A stretch of DNA of 64,000 nucleotides from Semisulcospira habei (GCA_036245525.1 BTPG01000004.1:47927823-47991822); one strand, 5' to 3'. Counted from the stretch's first letter, positions 50,150 through 59,728 are shown. Notes: generated from the sequence alone by a model not told the origin. Program-made: numbers and translations.

Positions 50150-51061
50150 TCATTTCTGCCCCCTGCGCTCCACTGGCCTCTGGGTAGCAGCGTCGTATGC
50201 GTGGGTCTTTCCCTCAACAACGAGGGAGTCGAAGCGGAGGAAGGCCTTCTTCCCCGCCTGCTTGGCCTCCTTGAGGAAGGGTAGTAGCTTGCGGCGCACG
50301 TCCCTCACCCGAGGGGTGAAGTCCTCAGAGATGTAGACCCGGGACCTGTTCTCCTTCAGCGTTCTTCGCTCAAACAGGATCCGCTCCTTGTCTTTGTACT
50401 TGTTGAAGCACACGATGATGGGGTGGGGCGCCTTGCCCCCCTTCAGACGATGGGCACGCTCCACCTCGATCTCCTCCTCTATGCCCATCTCGTCCTTCAA
50501 CATTGACTTGACAGCTTTTTCACAGTCCGCCCAAGTCTCTGAGCGCCCCTGGGGGTGGGGGATTCCGTGAAAGATCAGATTCTTGCGTCTGCTCCGCCCC
50601 TCCAAATCATCCAGCTTATCCTCCAGCTGCGTAACTTTCTCCTTCAACTCTCTGTTTTCTTTCATCACCGCAGTAAAGTCACTCTGAATTTTGTCCATCT
50701 GCTCCTGCATTGTAGCTTTCATACTGTCCATCTTTTTGTCCATCACATTCAACATTTTAAACACATCAGCAATGGTCGGCTCAGACACTGCGTTTGCCTC
50801 ACCCCCGGGCGACTGGTTGTCTTGGTTCCCCTGGCATGTCAAAAGAGTCTGTCGTTTCGGTGGGCCTGGGTTCGCTTCGACATCGCCACACCGGAGCAGA
50901 AAGCCGACCAAAAACACGAGAATGACTGCCACCGGTCCGCTGACACTGACAGTGCGGTAACGTAGGGCTGCCTTCCTCTGTGCTTTGCGAGCCATGAAGT
51001 TTTGAAAAGTCCAGTAAAAGGTACCGCAAATGGCACGAAAAGATACCGAACTGCTTGGCAT
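50150..51061 (-). CDS. LINE ORF1 protein with N-terminal 2A motif
   Basis: RNA-binding chaperone of the element, L1-ORF1p-like in plan. ATG at 51061 is the first ATG; the frame is open 15 bases further up without one. Numbering from that upstream point (51076): hydrophobic stretch about 49-61, then GDVEANPGP (64-72), which matches the 2A ribosome-skipping consensus D(V/I)ExNPG|P, predicting a break between Gly71 and Pro72. An acidic, coiled-coil-prone region follows (about 101-160, with MDKKMDSMKATMQEQMDKI), then an RRM-like part (RRKNLIFHGIP, 163-173; ERAHRL, 206-211) and a basic C-terminal domain (YISEDFTPRVRDVRRKLLP). 303 residues. 2A motifs are known from several APE-type LINE clades in invertebrates and trypanosomes; here the motif may separate a short hydrophobic leader from the RNA-binding protein. 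Confidence 0.92.
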   Translation of the reverse strand: MPSSSVSFRAICGTFYWTFQNFMARKAQRKAALRYRTVSVSGPVAVILVFLVGFLLRCGDVEANPGPPKRQTLLTCQGNQDNQSPGGEANAVSEPTIADVFKMLNVMDKKMDSMKATMQEQMDKIQSDFTAVMKENRELKEKVTQLEDKLDDLEGRSRRKNLIFHGIPHPQGRSETWADCEKAVKSMLKDEMGIEEEIEVERAHRLKGGKAPHPIIVCFNKYKDKERILFERRTLKENRSRVYISEDFTPRVRDVRRKLLPFLKEAKQAGKKAFLRFDSLVVEGKTHAYDAATQRPVERRGQK

Positions 51062-51189
51062 GATGAGCTGAATCACCCTGTCGTTGTTCTAAAGTCACTC
51101 ATTAAGTAATTATGTTGCAAAATGCTAAAAATGTGCGGAGCCGCTCTTCAACTGTGTGACGTCGATCGTGAGCACAACTCACCCCCCCT

Positions 51190-51200
51190 GTGTGTGTGTG

Positions 51201-51231
<31 letters not shown>

Positions 51232-51321
51232 TTGTGTGCGTGCGTGCGTGCGTGCGTGATTGTAACGCATCACTTGAGTAACAGGCACTATGCATTACCC
51301 TTGTGCTGCCTTACATCTGAC

Positions 51322-51393
<72 letters not shown>

Positions 51394-51400
51394 CGCGAAA
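51190..51400. repeat. (TG)n with 75-bp minisatellite, right part
   Basis: (TG)n, (TGCG)n, one core copy at about 51255-51325, then a second TG run ending in GCGCGCGCG. Confidence 0.9.
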
Positions 51401-51575
51401 TATTTCTGTTTATTATTATTCTTATTTTGTTCTTTTTATTTTATTTATTTGTCTTGTTATCTTTTCTGCTGTTATATTTATTTAAAATTTTTTATTAAGG
51501 ACAGACATGTAAAAAGGCCTGCGTGCCTACTGTCTTCATCCTTAGAAAATAACGTTTCAATTGAATTCCTCGTCA
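51401..51575. other. Unassigned T-rich sequence
   Basis: T-rich, no recognised element. Confidence 0.4.
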
Positions 51576-51789
51576 GTATAATACAGTAAGTCCATTTCTG
51601 TGAAAAGGAAGATTTCCATTGTAATAAGTAAGTCTATTTCTGTGAAAAGCAAAATTGTTATTGTAATACAGTGATTTCATTTCTGTGAAAAGCAAGGTTT
51701 TTATTGTAATTAGTAAGTCCTTTTATGTGAAAAGCAAAAAAAGCAAAATTTTCATTTAATACAATGAAAATCTTGCTTTTCACAAAAAA
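51576..51789. repeat. pal-J tandem units with terminal foldback
   Basis: Four to five copies of a 40-45-bp unit, AGTAAGTCC.TTTCTGTGAAAAGCAA.ATTTTCATTGTAAT, the last followed by its inverse ACAATGAAAATCTTGCTTTTCACA. It explains the pal-J core as one direct plus one inverted unit. Confidence 0.75.
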
Positions 51790-52206
51790 ACACTAATACT
51801 GTCTTTTGACTTTAAATGGCATTAGGGGTTTATACAATGATGAAACCGTGCCAACGATAACTAGACAATTTAAAGGGCTGCATTCATCAATAGTTTGTAT
51901 TGGAAGGATCTCAAATGTGCCAGTTTTGCGGTTTTTAGATTCGCGTTGAGTTACAGCCCTGGGACACTTAGTGTTTTGCACCTGTAATCAAGACATTTCT
52001 CACAATTCATCAAAGTCTTGTTGGGATCTTTTTGTCTAATACATGGTTAGTTTTGTTTTGTGTGTTCTTTTATTTGACATTTATGCGTTCTTTAGCTTGA
52101 TATAAGGCCGCCGCTGTCTCATTTCGAAGACATATTTGGGGGGAAAATGTAAGTTTTGGTGTTTCTGTCTTCTTCACCCATTCTCTTTGCTTCTCAGTGT
52201 GCAATT
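51790..52206. other. Unassigned sequence
   Basis: No recognised element or coding domain. Confidence 0.4.
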
Positions 52207-52272
52207 TATACTGACAAGCAAAAGAAATGCGACATTTCCAAAAATGTCGCATTTCTTTAGCTCGTCAGTATA
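52207..52272. mobile_element. pal-I hairpin element, minimal (about 66 bp)
   Basis: TATACTGACAAGCAAAAGAAATGCGACATTT mirrored by AAATGTCGCATTTCTTTAGCTCGTCAGTATA, tip CCAAA. TA on both sides. The shortest copy; it defines the outer ends. Confidence 0.82.
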
Positions 52273-52417
52273 CTTGTGATTCAGACTGACAACAATTGCG
52301 CAGCTAGCGTGTTTATTGTCCCTCTGCGCATTGTCTGTAAATCGAGTGCACTGGACCACCCCAGACAAGTACCGCCAGCGTCTGGTTACTCCTCAGGATG
52401 AACCTATTCCGTCTGAA

Positions 52418-52481
52418 CAAGGAACAGATCCTCAAGAGCCCTTGCATGCTGCAAGGTCTCATGAAGATCTATGCCTCTTGC
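52418..52481. mobile_element. pal-A MITE core, diverged
   Basis: CAAGGAACAGATCCTCAAGAGCCCTTGCA and TGCAAGGTCTCATGAAGATCTATGCCTCTTG. Confidence 0.7.
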
Positions 52482-52691
52482 AAACAACGCAGGACAATAT
52501 TTTAATTTTTATTTCGTCTTTGTTACAAAAACAAAGTTAGAATTTAGCAGAACTGTAGGAAACCGATTTGTTCCGGATATAGCACTTTCGGTGTATCGAG
52601 GTGTTGAGAATTTTTACGATGTGGGCTGCAAGCATTTGTCTTTCTTTTCTTTTGTTTGCCGTTTAACGAAATCCACTGGTTATTTTGGGAG

Positions 52692-52955
52692 TTTATTTGT
52701 TTGTTTATTTGTTTGTTTGTTTGTTTGTTTGCTTGTTTGTTTGTTTGTTTGTTTGCTTGGATTTGTTTCTTTGCGTGTTTGTTTCTTTGTGTGTTTTGTT
52801 TATGTTTGTTTATTTTTGTTGTTTGGATTTGTTTGTTCGTTTGTTTGCTTGCTTGGATTTGTTTTGCTTTTGTTTGTTTGTTTGGCTGGGTTTTTGTTTA
52901 TTCGTGCTTTTATTGTTATTGTTTTGTTGTTTGTTTGTTTGTTTGTTGTTGTGGG
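52692..52955. repeat. (GTTT)n-rich region
   Basis: Imperfect GTTT/TTTG runs with GGATTTGTTT interspersed. All three plus frames stay open (Phe/Cys/Leu/Val-rich), which is a composition effect, not a membrane protein. Confidence 0.9.
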
Positions 52956-53164
52956 GTTTTCTGGTTTAAAAAATGTAATATCTAACATTGTGAGCCCTGA
53001 TAAGTGCACCAACACGATTAGTATAAGAGACGCGGGCCGGGGCGTCGTGTAGTCAGTCAGGCCTTACTTTTGTCGTGTGCTCGCGGCTCGGGGCCGAAGC
53101 AGAAAGACATCGAACTGTTTGCATACATGGTATCTAGTCTCTTCTTTTTATGCTCATTCGACGT

Positions 53165-53759
53165 GGGCCGCAGTCCGTTTGCCAAGTCGATGGGTCTGCC
53201 AAGTTGATGGCCGCAGTCCGTTTGCCAAGTCGATGGGTCTGCCAAGTCGATGGCCGCAGTCCGTTTGCCAAGTCGATGGGTCTGCCAAGTCGATGGCCGC
53301 AGTCCGTTTGCCAAGTCGATGGGTCTGCCAAGTCGATGGCCGCAGTCCGTTTGCCAAGTCGATGGGTCTGCCAAGTCGATGGCCGCAGTCCGTTTGCCAA
53401 GTCGATGGGTCTGCCAAGTCGATGGCCGCAGTCCGTTTGCCAAGTCGATGGGTCTGCCAAGTCGATGGCCGCAGTCCGTTTGCCAAGTCGATGGGTCTGC
53501 CAAGTCGATGGCCGCAGTCCGTTTGCCAAGTCGATGGGTCTGCCAAGTCGATGGCCGCAGTCCGTTTGCCAAGTCGATGGGTCTGCCAAGTCGATGGCCG
53601 CAGTCCGTTTGCCAAGTCGATGGGTCTGCCAAGTCGATGGCCGCAGTCCGTTTGCCAAGTCGATGGGTCTGCCAAGTCGATGGCCGCAGTCCGTTTGACA
53701 AGTCGATGGGTCTGCCAAGTCGATGGCCGCAGTCCGTTTGCCAAGTCGATGGGTCTGCG
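53165..53759 (+). repeat. 43-bp satellite, about 14 tandem copies
   Basis: Unit GCCGCAGTCCGTTTGCCAAGTCGATGGGTCTGCCAAGTCGATG. Each unit contains GCCAAGTCGATGG twice, so it is itself a duplicated 13-mer plus spacers. A few point variants only (AAGTTGATG, TTTGACAAG). No stop codon occurs in several frames on both strands, producing frames of 180-280 codons that are artefacts. Confidence 0.97.
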
Positions 53760-54257
53760 GACGATTTAAAAAGCGATCCGTCGACCGTCTTTGTTTTGTT
53801 TACTTCAGGTCGCGCGGACACAACCATGAACGTCCGCCAAATATCTTCTAGAACTTTAAAAAAAAAATTTATAAAAAAAGTGACCATGTGCATTTCCTTT
53901 GAACCATAAAGGACATTTTGACTCCGTGGACAAAGTAACGTTTCTTTCAGTTGGAATAAGTCCCACCACCTTTTTTGCTATGGCGGCCAACAGTATCCAT
54001 TTGTCGCAAGTTTTCATCATGGGCGAGAAAGGATAACTCGTCAGGCTATTTTGATGGGGTTCTTTCCCCCTGGTGTATGATGTAACGCGAACCGCGCATC
54101 CCCCATCCATTGTCGCTGACAGGCCGTCCGCACACCAGAACTGCGGAAAAGCATAATTTTTTATTATGTAGAAGCCTGCCCGCGCTGCCAGAAATGCTGT
54201 AGTTAGTTGCACATTATAATGCAGTATAGACAGCCTCAGTTCATGTCTGTAGTGTCT
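53760..54257. other. Unassigned sequence
   Basis: No recognised element or coding domain. Confidence 0.4.
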
Positions 54258-54294
54258 GCAAGAGGCATAGATCCTCATGAGCCCCTGCACTTGC
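54258..54294. mobile_element. pal-A half arm
   Basis: GCAAGAGGCATAGATCCTCATGAGCCCCTGC with no facing arm; cut at the tip. Confidence 0.6.
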
Positions 54295-55248
54295 TCGCCA
54301 TCCATCTGCCGTTTAAATTCTTAGGTTGTTGACCCAAACGTAAAGTGACGATAGATATATCATGATGGGATGAAAGGCTATGAAGTGGTCGAATAGTCCT
54401 TTAGAGTTATTTTTCCCAGGATCAAGCATCTCAACACAGTCTGAAAACTGTCTGCAACAGATACTGCTGACAGTATTATGTATGGGTCCTTTGTGTACTA
54501 ACTTAGAGCTTTATGATGTAAATACAATGCCAAATGTCGAAATTCATCGTTTGGTGGGTGTGTTGTTTTTGTACCCGAGAGCGCAGATTATCGTCTTTAT
54601 AGGCCTCGTTTTAAATTTGTGCATATTTACTAGCCTAGTCACAAGGCAGAACCCGGTCAATACTGCAGACGAGGTCATCGGTGTAGTGTACACACGTGTC
54701 AGTGTACACATGTACTGATGTTCTCCGGCATCCCTTTGACATAATTTTCCACGAGAATGTAAAATAAACCTTCCATACTCGCTATGCTGTCAAAATCAAT
54801 GCGGGTTCCGCTTGACCTGCTACCCTGAGTAACGATCGTGCTGGGGGCGTGGCTTGTTCGACTCGGTCTCTGCGCCAAGCGACTGAGCCAGCGTCCACGG
54901 TGCCTAGTTTGACCTTTGATCCTTTATCCCTCGGAAACACGAAACAGAACAGTGGTATTTATACCCACTTTCTGCACTGCAATTTCACATCTCACACATC
55001 GAAGTCTACGTAACTGAAAGCATCTCTGGAAACGACAAATGCACCATCGCAGCAGAAACACTACCTCTGTGAATCGAGTGAATGAGAACCCGCACAGACA
55101 AAAACGTGTCACGACCAGCGATGTCAGTGCCGCAATTTTGACACACACCGTAGTTTTCAGATCCTTGCAGCATAAAATCTGATGAACTAGCTAGTAACTT
55201 TATGATAAAACAGGTTTAAAATCTTGCGAAATCAGTAAGAGACAAATT
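54295..55248. other. Unassigned sequence
   Basis: No strong repeat. If the minus-strand exon at 55335-55521 belongs to a gene, its intron and next exon would lie here, but I see no convincing exon. Confidence 0.35.
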
Positions 55249-55334
55249 CTACTGAAGATCATGAATTCTGAAAATCACTAGCGCTCGCGGAACTATAGGA
55301 AGATCGACAAAGACCGTACCCGGATTACTTACTG

Positions 55335-55521
55335 ACTCACATAGCAAGAAAGCGACACATTCCGGATGGGCGGTCAAGCCAAGCTCTATATTCCCTTGTC
55401 CGATGTCAATTCTACTTAGGGGTATCTTGTCTCTCTTTCTTTTTCTTCTCTTCAATTCCGAGTCTGTCATTGTCGGCCGGCGCGAGTCGACTAATACTTT
55501 TTTTTTTCTTCGCTGGTCCAT
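55335..55521 (-). CDS. Possible first coding exon of a host or domesticated gene
   Basis: Minus strand, ATG at 55521 (alternative ATG 17 codons on). About 62 codons, Lys/Arg-rich, containing RKRKRDK then SRIDIG and ECVAFLL, which faintly resembles a basic stretch plus (T/S)R(I/V)NIG...FLL motif found near the start of some animal nuclear proteins. The frame then meets GTAAGTAA, a good splice-donor sequence, with exonic GAGTCA before it. Function unknown. It could also be chance. Confidence 0.3.
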
Positions 55522-55522
55522 C

Positions 55523-55549
55523 CGCCATCTTGTCTCTGATTGGTTATAA
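55523..55549 (-). promoter_or_regulatory. Candidate CCAAT box and YY1-like initiator
   Basis: Minus strand: ATAACCAATCAG (inverted CCAAT box) lies a few bases upstream of CAAGATGGCGG, the YY1 consensus that often overlaps the 5' end or start codon of animal genes. It supports, weakly, the exon just downstream. A TGACGTCA-type CRE (ATGACGTCAG) lies near 55584-55593. Confidence 0.35.
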
Positions 55550-55892
55550 TTATGCAGATGACCTAAGGTCGTATAGAATAGTTATGACGTCAGCTACCAT
55601 CGCCTATCAGACGCAATCTTTTCACGGGGTCCCGTCACAAGATTCCGGTGGCCTCTTTTCGCTTTGAACGGACGAAAGAAAGCATTTGGTGGGACAATAT
55701 GGTGGTCACTGTCTAAGTGGGTGTGTATTCTGAATCCCAGTAAAAGCTTTTTGCGAACTGAAGCATTAAAAAAGGTCAGGAGTGCCCCTTTAAGCAATGT
55801 GGACCTCAGGCGGACTGAAAACGAATCTGACAAAGGGCTTTTTACAGACGTGTGTTGATGGGACCTGTTTAGGTCAATTAGGCCTGTGCCAG

Positions 55893-55973
55893 CAGCAACA
55901 AAAAGTGCCAGAAATCTTCAACGGAATTAAATAAGCAACAAAAAGTGCCAGAAATCTTCAACGGAATTAAATA
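55893..55973 (+). repeat. Two-copy tandem duplication (40 bp)
   Basis: AGCAACAAAAAGTGCCAGAA followed by ATCTTCAACGGAATTAAATA, twice without a mismatch; probably recent. Confidence 0.9.
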
Positions 55974-55989
55974 TAAATGTTGACATTTA

Positions 55990-56160
55990 CATTTACAACT
56001 GGATTGTTTTTTTTTCTTTTCTTTTCCTTTCTTTTCCTTTCCTTTCGTTTATTTCTTTTTGTTTCGTTTTTTTAAAACTATTCTATTTTATTTTTTGTTG
56101 TTGTTTTTTTGTTTGTTTGTTTGTTTTAATTTAATTTTATTTATTTTAAAGAAAGTGGGA
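55990..56160. repeat. T-rich low-complexity tract
   Basis: (CTTTT)n, (GTTT)n and T-runs. Confidence 0.85.
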
Positions 56161-56422
56161 AATTTTGCAGTAGAAGCACGTGAGCTAAAAACTGACGGGC
56201 TTTTGTGTAGGAACGGGTGTGGATGGGATGGGGTAGGGGTTACGCACAGAGGTGGGCAAGAGCATACACTATGGGTGGGGTAGGCGGGTAGAATGAGTGG
56301 GTGTAGTCAGTAACAGCCGTTGTGTATCGGTCGATCGATCATACCGCGCTGACACAGTCCTGTCTCCCCCGATGCCAGAATGGGCTTTTGATGGCACGGT
56401 TCATCACAGCACAGACCATCTC

Positions 56423-56490
56423 CGAGAGACATCGATCTTCATGAGCTCCCCGCAATTCACGGGTGGTTCATGAGGATCCATGCCCCTTGC
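56423..56490. mobile_element. pal-A MITE core, diverged
   Basis: CGAGAGACATCGATCTTCATGAGC and GGTTCATGAGGATCCATGCCCCTTGC. Confidence 0.7.
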
Positions 56491-56659
56491 TGCATCTAGA
56501 TTTATCTCTGATTTTTATCTCTATGGTTTCCTCAAATGGGGGAGGTCAGCGGGCTATCAATATACACTGGAAGGCCCGCCATCGAGACTAGCCGGCGCCC
56601 CGAAAACCTTCCAGTTTAACAACCATATCAGACTTTTTGTGTGTTGCTAAGCACTGTCA

Positions 56660-56750
56660 TGGACCGTGATAGGTCAAGGGTGGTGCCAGATTAGCTTGAT
56701 GCCAGGGTGCCAAGCTAATCTAGCACGACCCTTGACCTATCATGGTCGAC
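56660..56750. mobile_element. pal-D MITE core, diverged
   Basis: GGACCGTGATAGGTCAAGGGTGGTGCCAG mirrored in part by TAGCACGACCCTTGACCTATCATGGTC; the AGGTCAAGG / CCTTGACCT variant is on both arms. The centre has lost one GGCGCC. Confidence 0.75.
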
Positions 56751-56759
56751 TCAAATGTC

Positions 56760-57499
56760 TCTCTAAGTGCCAAGTTTATCAGCCACTGTAACCTGTTTCC
56801 TCACGTTGCTCCCTAATAGTTTTCTGCAGATTCAGTGGCGTGCGAGTGATTAAAAAAAAGTGATTGAACCAGAAAATGAGGTGAGTATTACAAGCGTCAG
56901 TCAGGCTTGAAGACATTTCAGTCTCAGTAGCGTACGAGCTGTCACAATCGATCAGTTCCCCACACTTGATGCTGGCATGGGCTGAGATATTCCCCTCCAC
57001 GCCCTGCACTTAGACAATTGCCACTGGGACATCTCTGTTTTGCGCGCGGCAGACCATTGTCATCTATGTAGACTGTATTCTCCCATATTTATAGACTATG
57101 TTCATTCGCACACGCAAAAGCTACAGTACAGCATTGGTTTAAATAGTTTACTGCTTTGCAAAATGCATAAGAGGATATACAGCAATTTCCATGAGATCAA
57201 AACAAGCCACAGTATAGCATGCACTTGGTTTTAAGGATGTAGACAAAAGAGACTATTTTGTTAAACACAAATATACGAATGTATACCTACGTTCTTTAAA
57301 CTGTCATAACGAGTGACAGGAGAGCTTGGGCGGGGTAGGCATTGTGTCTATTAAAAGGTTGGGACCCAAGCGAACTTAAAGAAGTCATTCCTAAAGCTTT
57401 TTCATGGATTTCAAATAACAGTGCGTCACAGTGCTTTCACCTTAAGTGATTTCAACACAGAAACTGCTACACTGATGCGCGTCGGTTCTAACTCTCCCG
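56760..57499. other. Unassigned sequence
   Basis: No recognised element or coding domain. Confidence 0.4.
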
Positions 57500-57666
57500 C
57501 TTGACCCCCTCACTGCCTAGAATAACTGAACACAATCCATCTGCAAGAGACATAGATCCTCATGAGCCCCCGCTGTTGCGGGGGCTCATGAGGATCTATG
57601 TCTCTTGCCGATGCCACTTTGTAACCATGTTACTTGGACGGGTGGGTCTTTTTGGCGTTAATTTAA
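57500..57666. mobile_element. pal-A MITE, reverse orientation
   Basis: TTGACCCCCTCACTGCCTAGAATAACTGAACACAATCC start (TTAA mutated to TTGA), perfect core 57543-57608 with GAGACATAG / CTATGTCTC on both arms. The right half is truncated where the next pal-D starts at the TTAA of 57663-57666. Confidence 0.82.
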
Positions 57667-57882
57667 GCCATTTAGCTCCGACGCACTACAGCAGGAGATG
57701 GATCGACCATGATAATTCAAGCGTAGTACCAGATCAGCTTGGCACCTGATGGCTCCAAGCTAATCTGGCACTACCCCTGAATTATCATGCTTTATCCATC
57801 TCCTGTAACTGGTACATACTCTTTAAGCGACACGTGAAAAACTTCAAGACTTAGGAAATGCAACCTGGGGAGCAATGGGTTA
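57663..57882. mobile_element. pal-D MITE, full element
   Basis: TTAAGCCATTTAGCTCCGACGCACTACAGC start, GGGGAGCAATGGGTTAC end. Arms GCAGGAGATGGATCGACC...GGCACC with many mismatches. Shares TTAA with the preceding pal-A. Confidence 0.8.
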
Positions 57883-57942
57883 CGTTAGCAAATAAAATTT
57901 CAGTCTCACAAATTAACGATCTGCATCCATTGGCAGTGTCGG

Positions 57943-57980
57943 GGTTAAAGCAACCTAAAATCCAGGCAGTAAAGGGTTAA
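57943..57980. mobile_element. Minimal TTAA element
   Basis: GGTTAAAGCAACC...GGCAGTAAAGGGTTAAC. Only terminal sequence remains; probably a deletion derivative of pal-A. Confidence 0.35.
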
Positions 57981-58196
57981 CAGCAATAGCTCCTTTATAA
58001 CTGGTCTTGGTGTGTCTTGCAATAATAAAGCTGCACAAGAGTTTAACTCACTGATTGTCATAAAATGAAAGACGTGACTCTTCTGCTCTTCTTTTCCTTC
58101 GCTCTCAGAGTTCTCCCGTTACGTACAAGAGGCTAGTAGAAAACTGCTGTTGCGTGCAACTCCTCACATGAATTGCGGAAGAAATCCGGTTAGATT

Positions 58197-58421
58197 CGTT
58201 CATCTCGTCCTGAGGCTGATTTTTATTTATTTATTTTTATTATTACTTTTTTATATTATTTTTTTTTTAAATTTGGTTATTGTCTTATGAAAGCTTTATC
58301 ATAGATTAGGAGACAGATCCACCATTTCAGCTCAAGGGTGGTGCCAGAATAGCTTGGCGCCCTTGGACTATCATAGTCACATTTATTTTAAGCTGTAGTG
58401 TATCATGATGAAAAGAGTTAG
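58197..58421. mobile_element. pal-D MITE, T-rich subtype, single arm
   Basis: TCCTGAGGCTGATTTTTATTT shoulder as at 15048; arm CCACCATTTCAGCTCAAGGGTGGTGCCAGAATAGC to GGCGCC, followed directly by the outer right part TTGGACTATCATAGTC. End AAAAGAGTTAG. Confidence 0.7.
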
Positions 58422-58430
58422 CCTTAGTGG

Positions 58431-58507
58431 AGCTCTGTAGCTCATGAGCTACTATGTCTCTTGCAGATGGGTTAGCCTACGCCTTGCCCTGGCAGTGAAG
58501 GGGTTAA
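58431..58507. mobile_element. pal-A right half with TTAA end
   Basis: GTAGCTCATGAGCTACTATGTCTCTTGCAG then GGCAGTGAAGGGGTTAA. Left half missing. The TTAA is shared with pal-E. Confidence 0.7.
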
Positions 58508-58583
58508 CTCATTCGCGGAAAGCCACATCCGGATGCGCGGCTTATGCCGCGCATCCGGATGCGACTCCCCGCGAATGACTCAA
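58504..58583. mobile_element. pal-E MITE, complete (80 bp)
   Basis: TTAACTCATTCGCGGAAAGCCACATCCGGATGCG and CGCATCCGGATGCGACTCCCCGCGAATGACTCAA; tip CGGCTTATGCCG. The right TTAA is mutated to TCAA. Confidence 0.85.
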
Positions 58584-58699
58584 CCTTAGCTATCCTATGT
58601 TATGGTGGGTTTTAACGCCATCGTTACGTATTGTTTCGCCGTGTCAGACGCATTTTTACCGACCCTGTGCATACACTCACGCAAAAACTGTTGGCATCT

Positions 58700-58795
58700 A
58701 GAGGCGCCACGCTATTCCGGCTCCACCCTTGAACTAGCTTGCTCGATAATCAACATCTTTGTTACAGTTTGTCAAGGTTTAACGAGTTAAATCGT
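58700..58795. mobile_element. pal-D right-half fragment
   Basis: GAGGCGCCACGCTATTCCGGCTCCACCCTTGAACTAGCTTGCTCGAT, then GGTTTAACGAGTTAA. One arm only. Confidence 0.6.
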
Positions 58796-59407
58796 CGTTT
58801 GTTCGATTTTGAAAGTATTTTTAGAGATACGAAACTGTTACACTGAATTCACCATGGTGTTTTCGATGGCACAATACAAATACTCTTTGCTGGCATCGTG
58901 CCCAGATACTGACTTGCACAAGGAATTTACAGCTCAGCACTAAAATCAATTTGTGGAACGTGCTTTGTCCCCGACATCTCGACTGCCACTTAGATGGGAG
59001 AAAAATACTCTTTAAGTCTCTCTGACAACATATCTCCTTTATCGGACTGTCTGAATCGTCCTTCCGTTGGCGAATTCCTTTATATCGTCGTGATTCCTGT
59101 AAAAATGGAAAACAAAAAAGCGGTAAAAGAATATGGCCTCAAAGGAGAAGACTACTCTAAAGGAAAAAATTGTCTTCCAATTTAGTGCCCTCCCCTGGCC
59201 CATTCACTAGCATCATCGATCGGCTATCTTTCCCCGAAAAAGTCAGAAACTGAAACTCCACGTGACCTCCTCCGTCAGAGGGGGAAAAAACGTATGTAAA
59301 ATGCCGTTCCATACCAGCAAGAGAAATAAAAACCCTTTGCAAAGAGTTAAAAGATTTCGTGAAACGAGAATTTAACCATTTCACAGTGGCGTAGGAATAT
59401 GCTTTTC
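58796..59407. other. Unassigned sequence
   Basis: No recognised element or coding domain. Confidence 0.4.
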
Positions 59408-59409
59408 AT

Positions 59410-59540
59410 TTGGAGGAGAGGGGAGGAGGAGGGGGAGGGGGGGGGATGTCCAGCATGCCTGAGATGAGATATGTTACTTTCTAGCCTGAGTGGGGGAGAG
59501 GGTGGGGGGTGGGGTGGTGGGAGGGGGGGGGGGGGGTTGC
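59410..59540 (+). repeat. G-rich tracts
   Basis: Two GGAGGGGGAGGGG-type runs at about 59413-59446 and 59488-59537; G-quadruplex candidates. Confidence 0.8.
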
Positions 59541-59590
59541 AAGCGACAGTCCAACCTCGTAAAACAAAGAAAGGTGACAATGAACATTTA

Positions 59591-59728
59591 TACACAAACC
59601 AAGGGGAATCACTCAGCGCTGGACAGACAAACAGTTAGATCCCCTGCCCCCGCCTGCGGGCGCAGGCGGGGGCAGGGGATCTAACTGTTTGTCTGTCCAG
59701 CGCTGAGTGATTCCCCTTGGTTTGTGTA
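59591..59728. repeat. Perfect 138-bp palindrome (pal-L)
   Basis: Two 68-bp arms from TACACAAACC to CCCGCCTGCG with only GG between them and no mismatch. Not related to families A-R and seen once. Both the lack of a loop and the lack of mismatches are unusual; such sequences are unstable in most genomes, so it is either very new or an inverted-repeat artefact of assembly. Confidence 0.93.

Larger units (their letters stand above)
46361..51189 (-). mobile_element. Full-length APE-type LINE retrotransposon
   Basis: About 4.8 kb, minus strand. The 5' end abuts (TG)n near 51189; a 5' UTR of about 125 bp, ORF1 and ORF2 follow, then a 3' UTR of about 180 bp ending AATAAATTTATT in a (TTA)n tail at 46361-46386. 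Both frames are free of stops and frameshifts, so this copy may be recent. It sits inside the TG minisatellite, which hides any target duplication. ORF1 and ORF2 lie in the same frame, separated by one TGA. Clade is uncertain: the NYRGISLLN and YADD motifs fit several APE clades (Ingi/Vingi, RTE-like or relatives). Confidence 0.92.

Noticed and set aside
52471..53052. Phe/Cys/Leu-rich frames that look like membrane proteins
   Set aside because: Translation of (GTTT)n in all frames.
53057..53909. Frames of 180-280 codons on both strands
   Set aside because: They lie in the 43-bp satellite, exist in several frames at once, and encode only the repeat.
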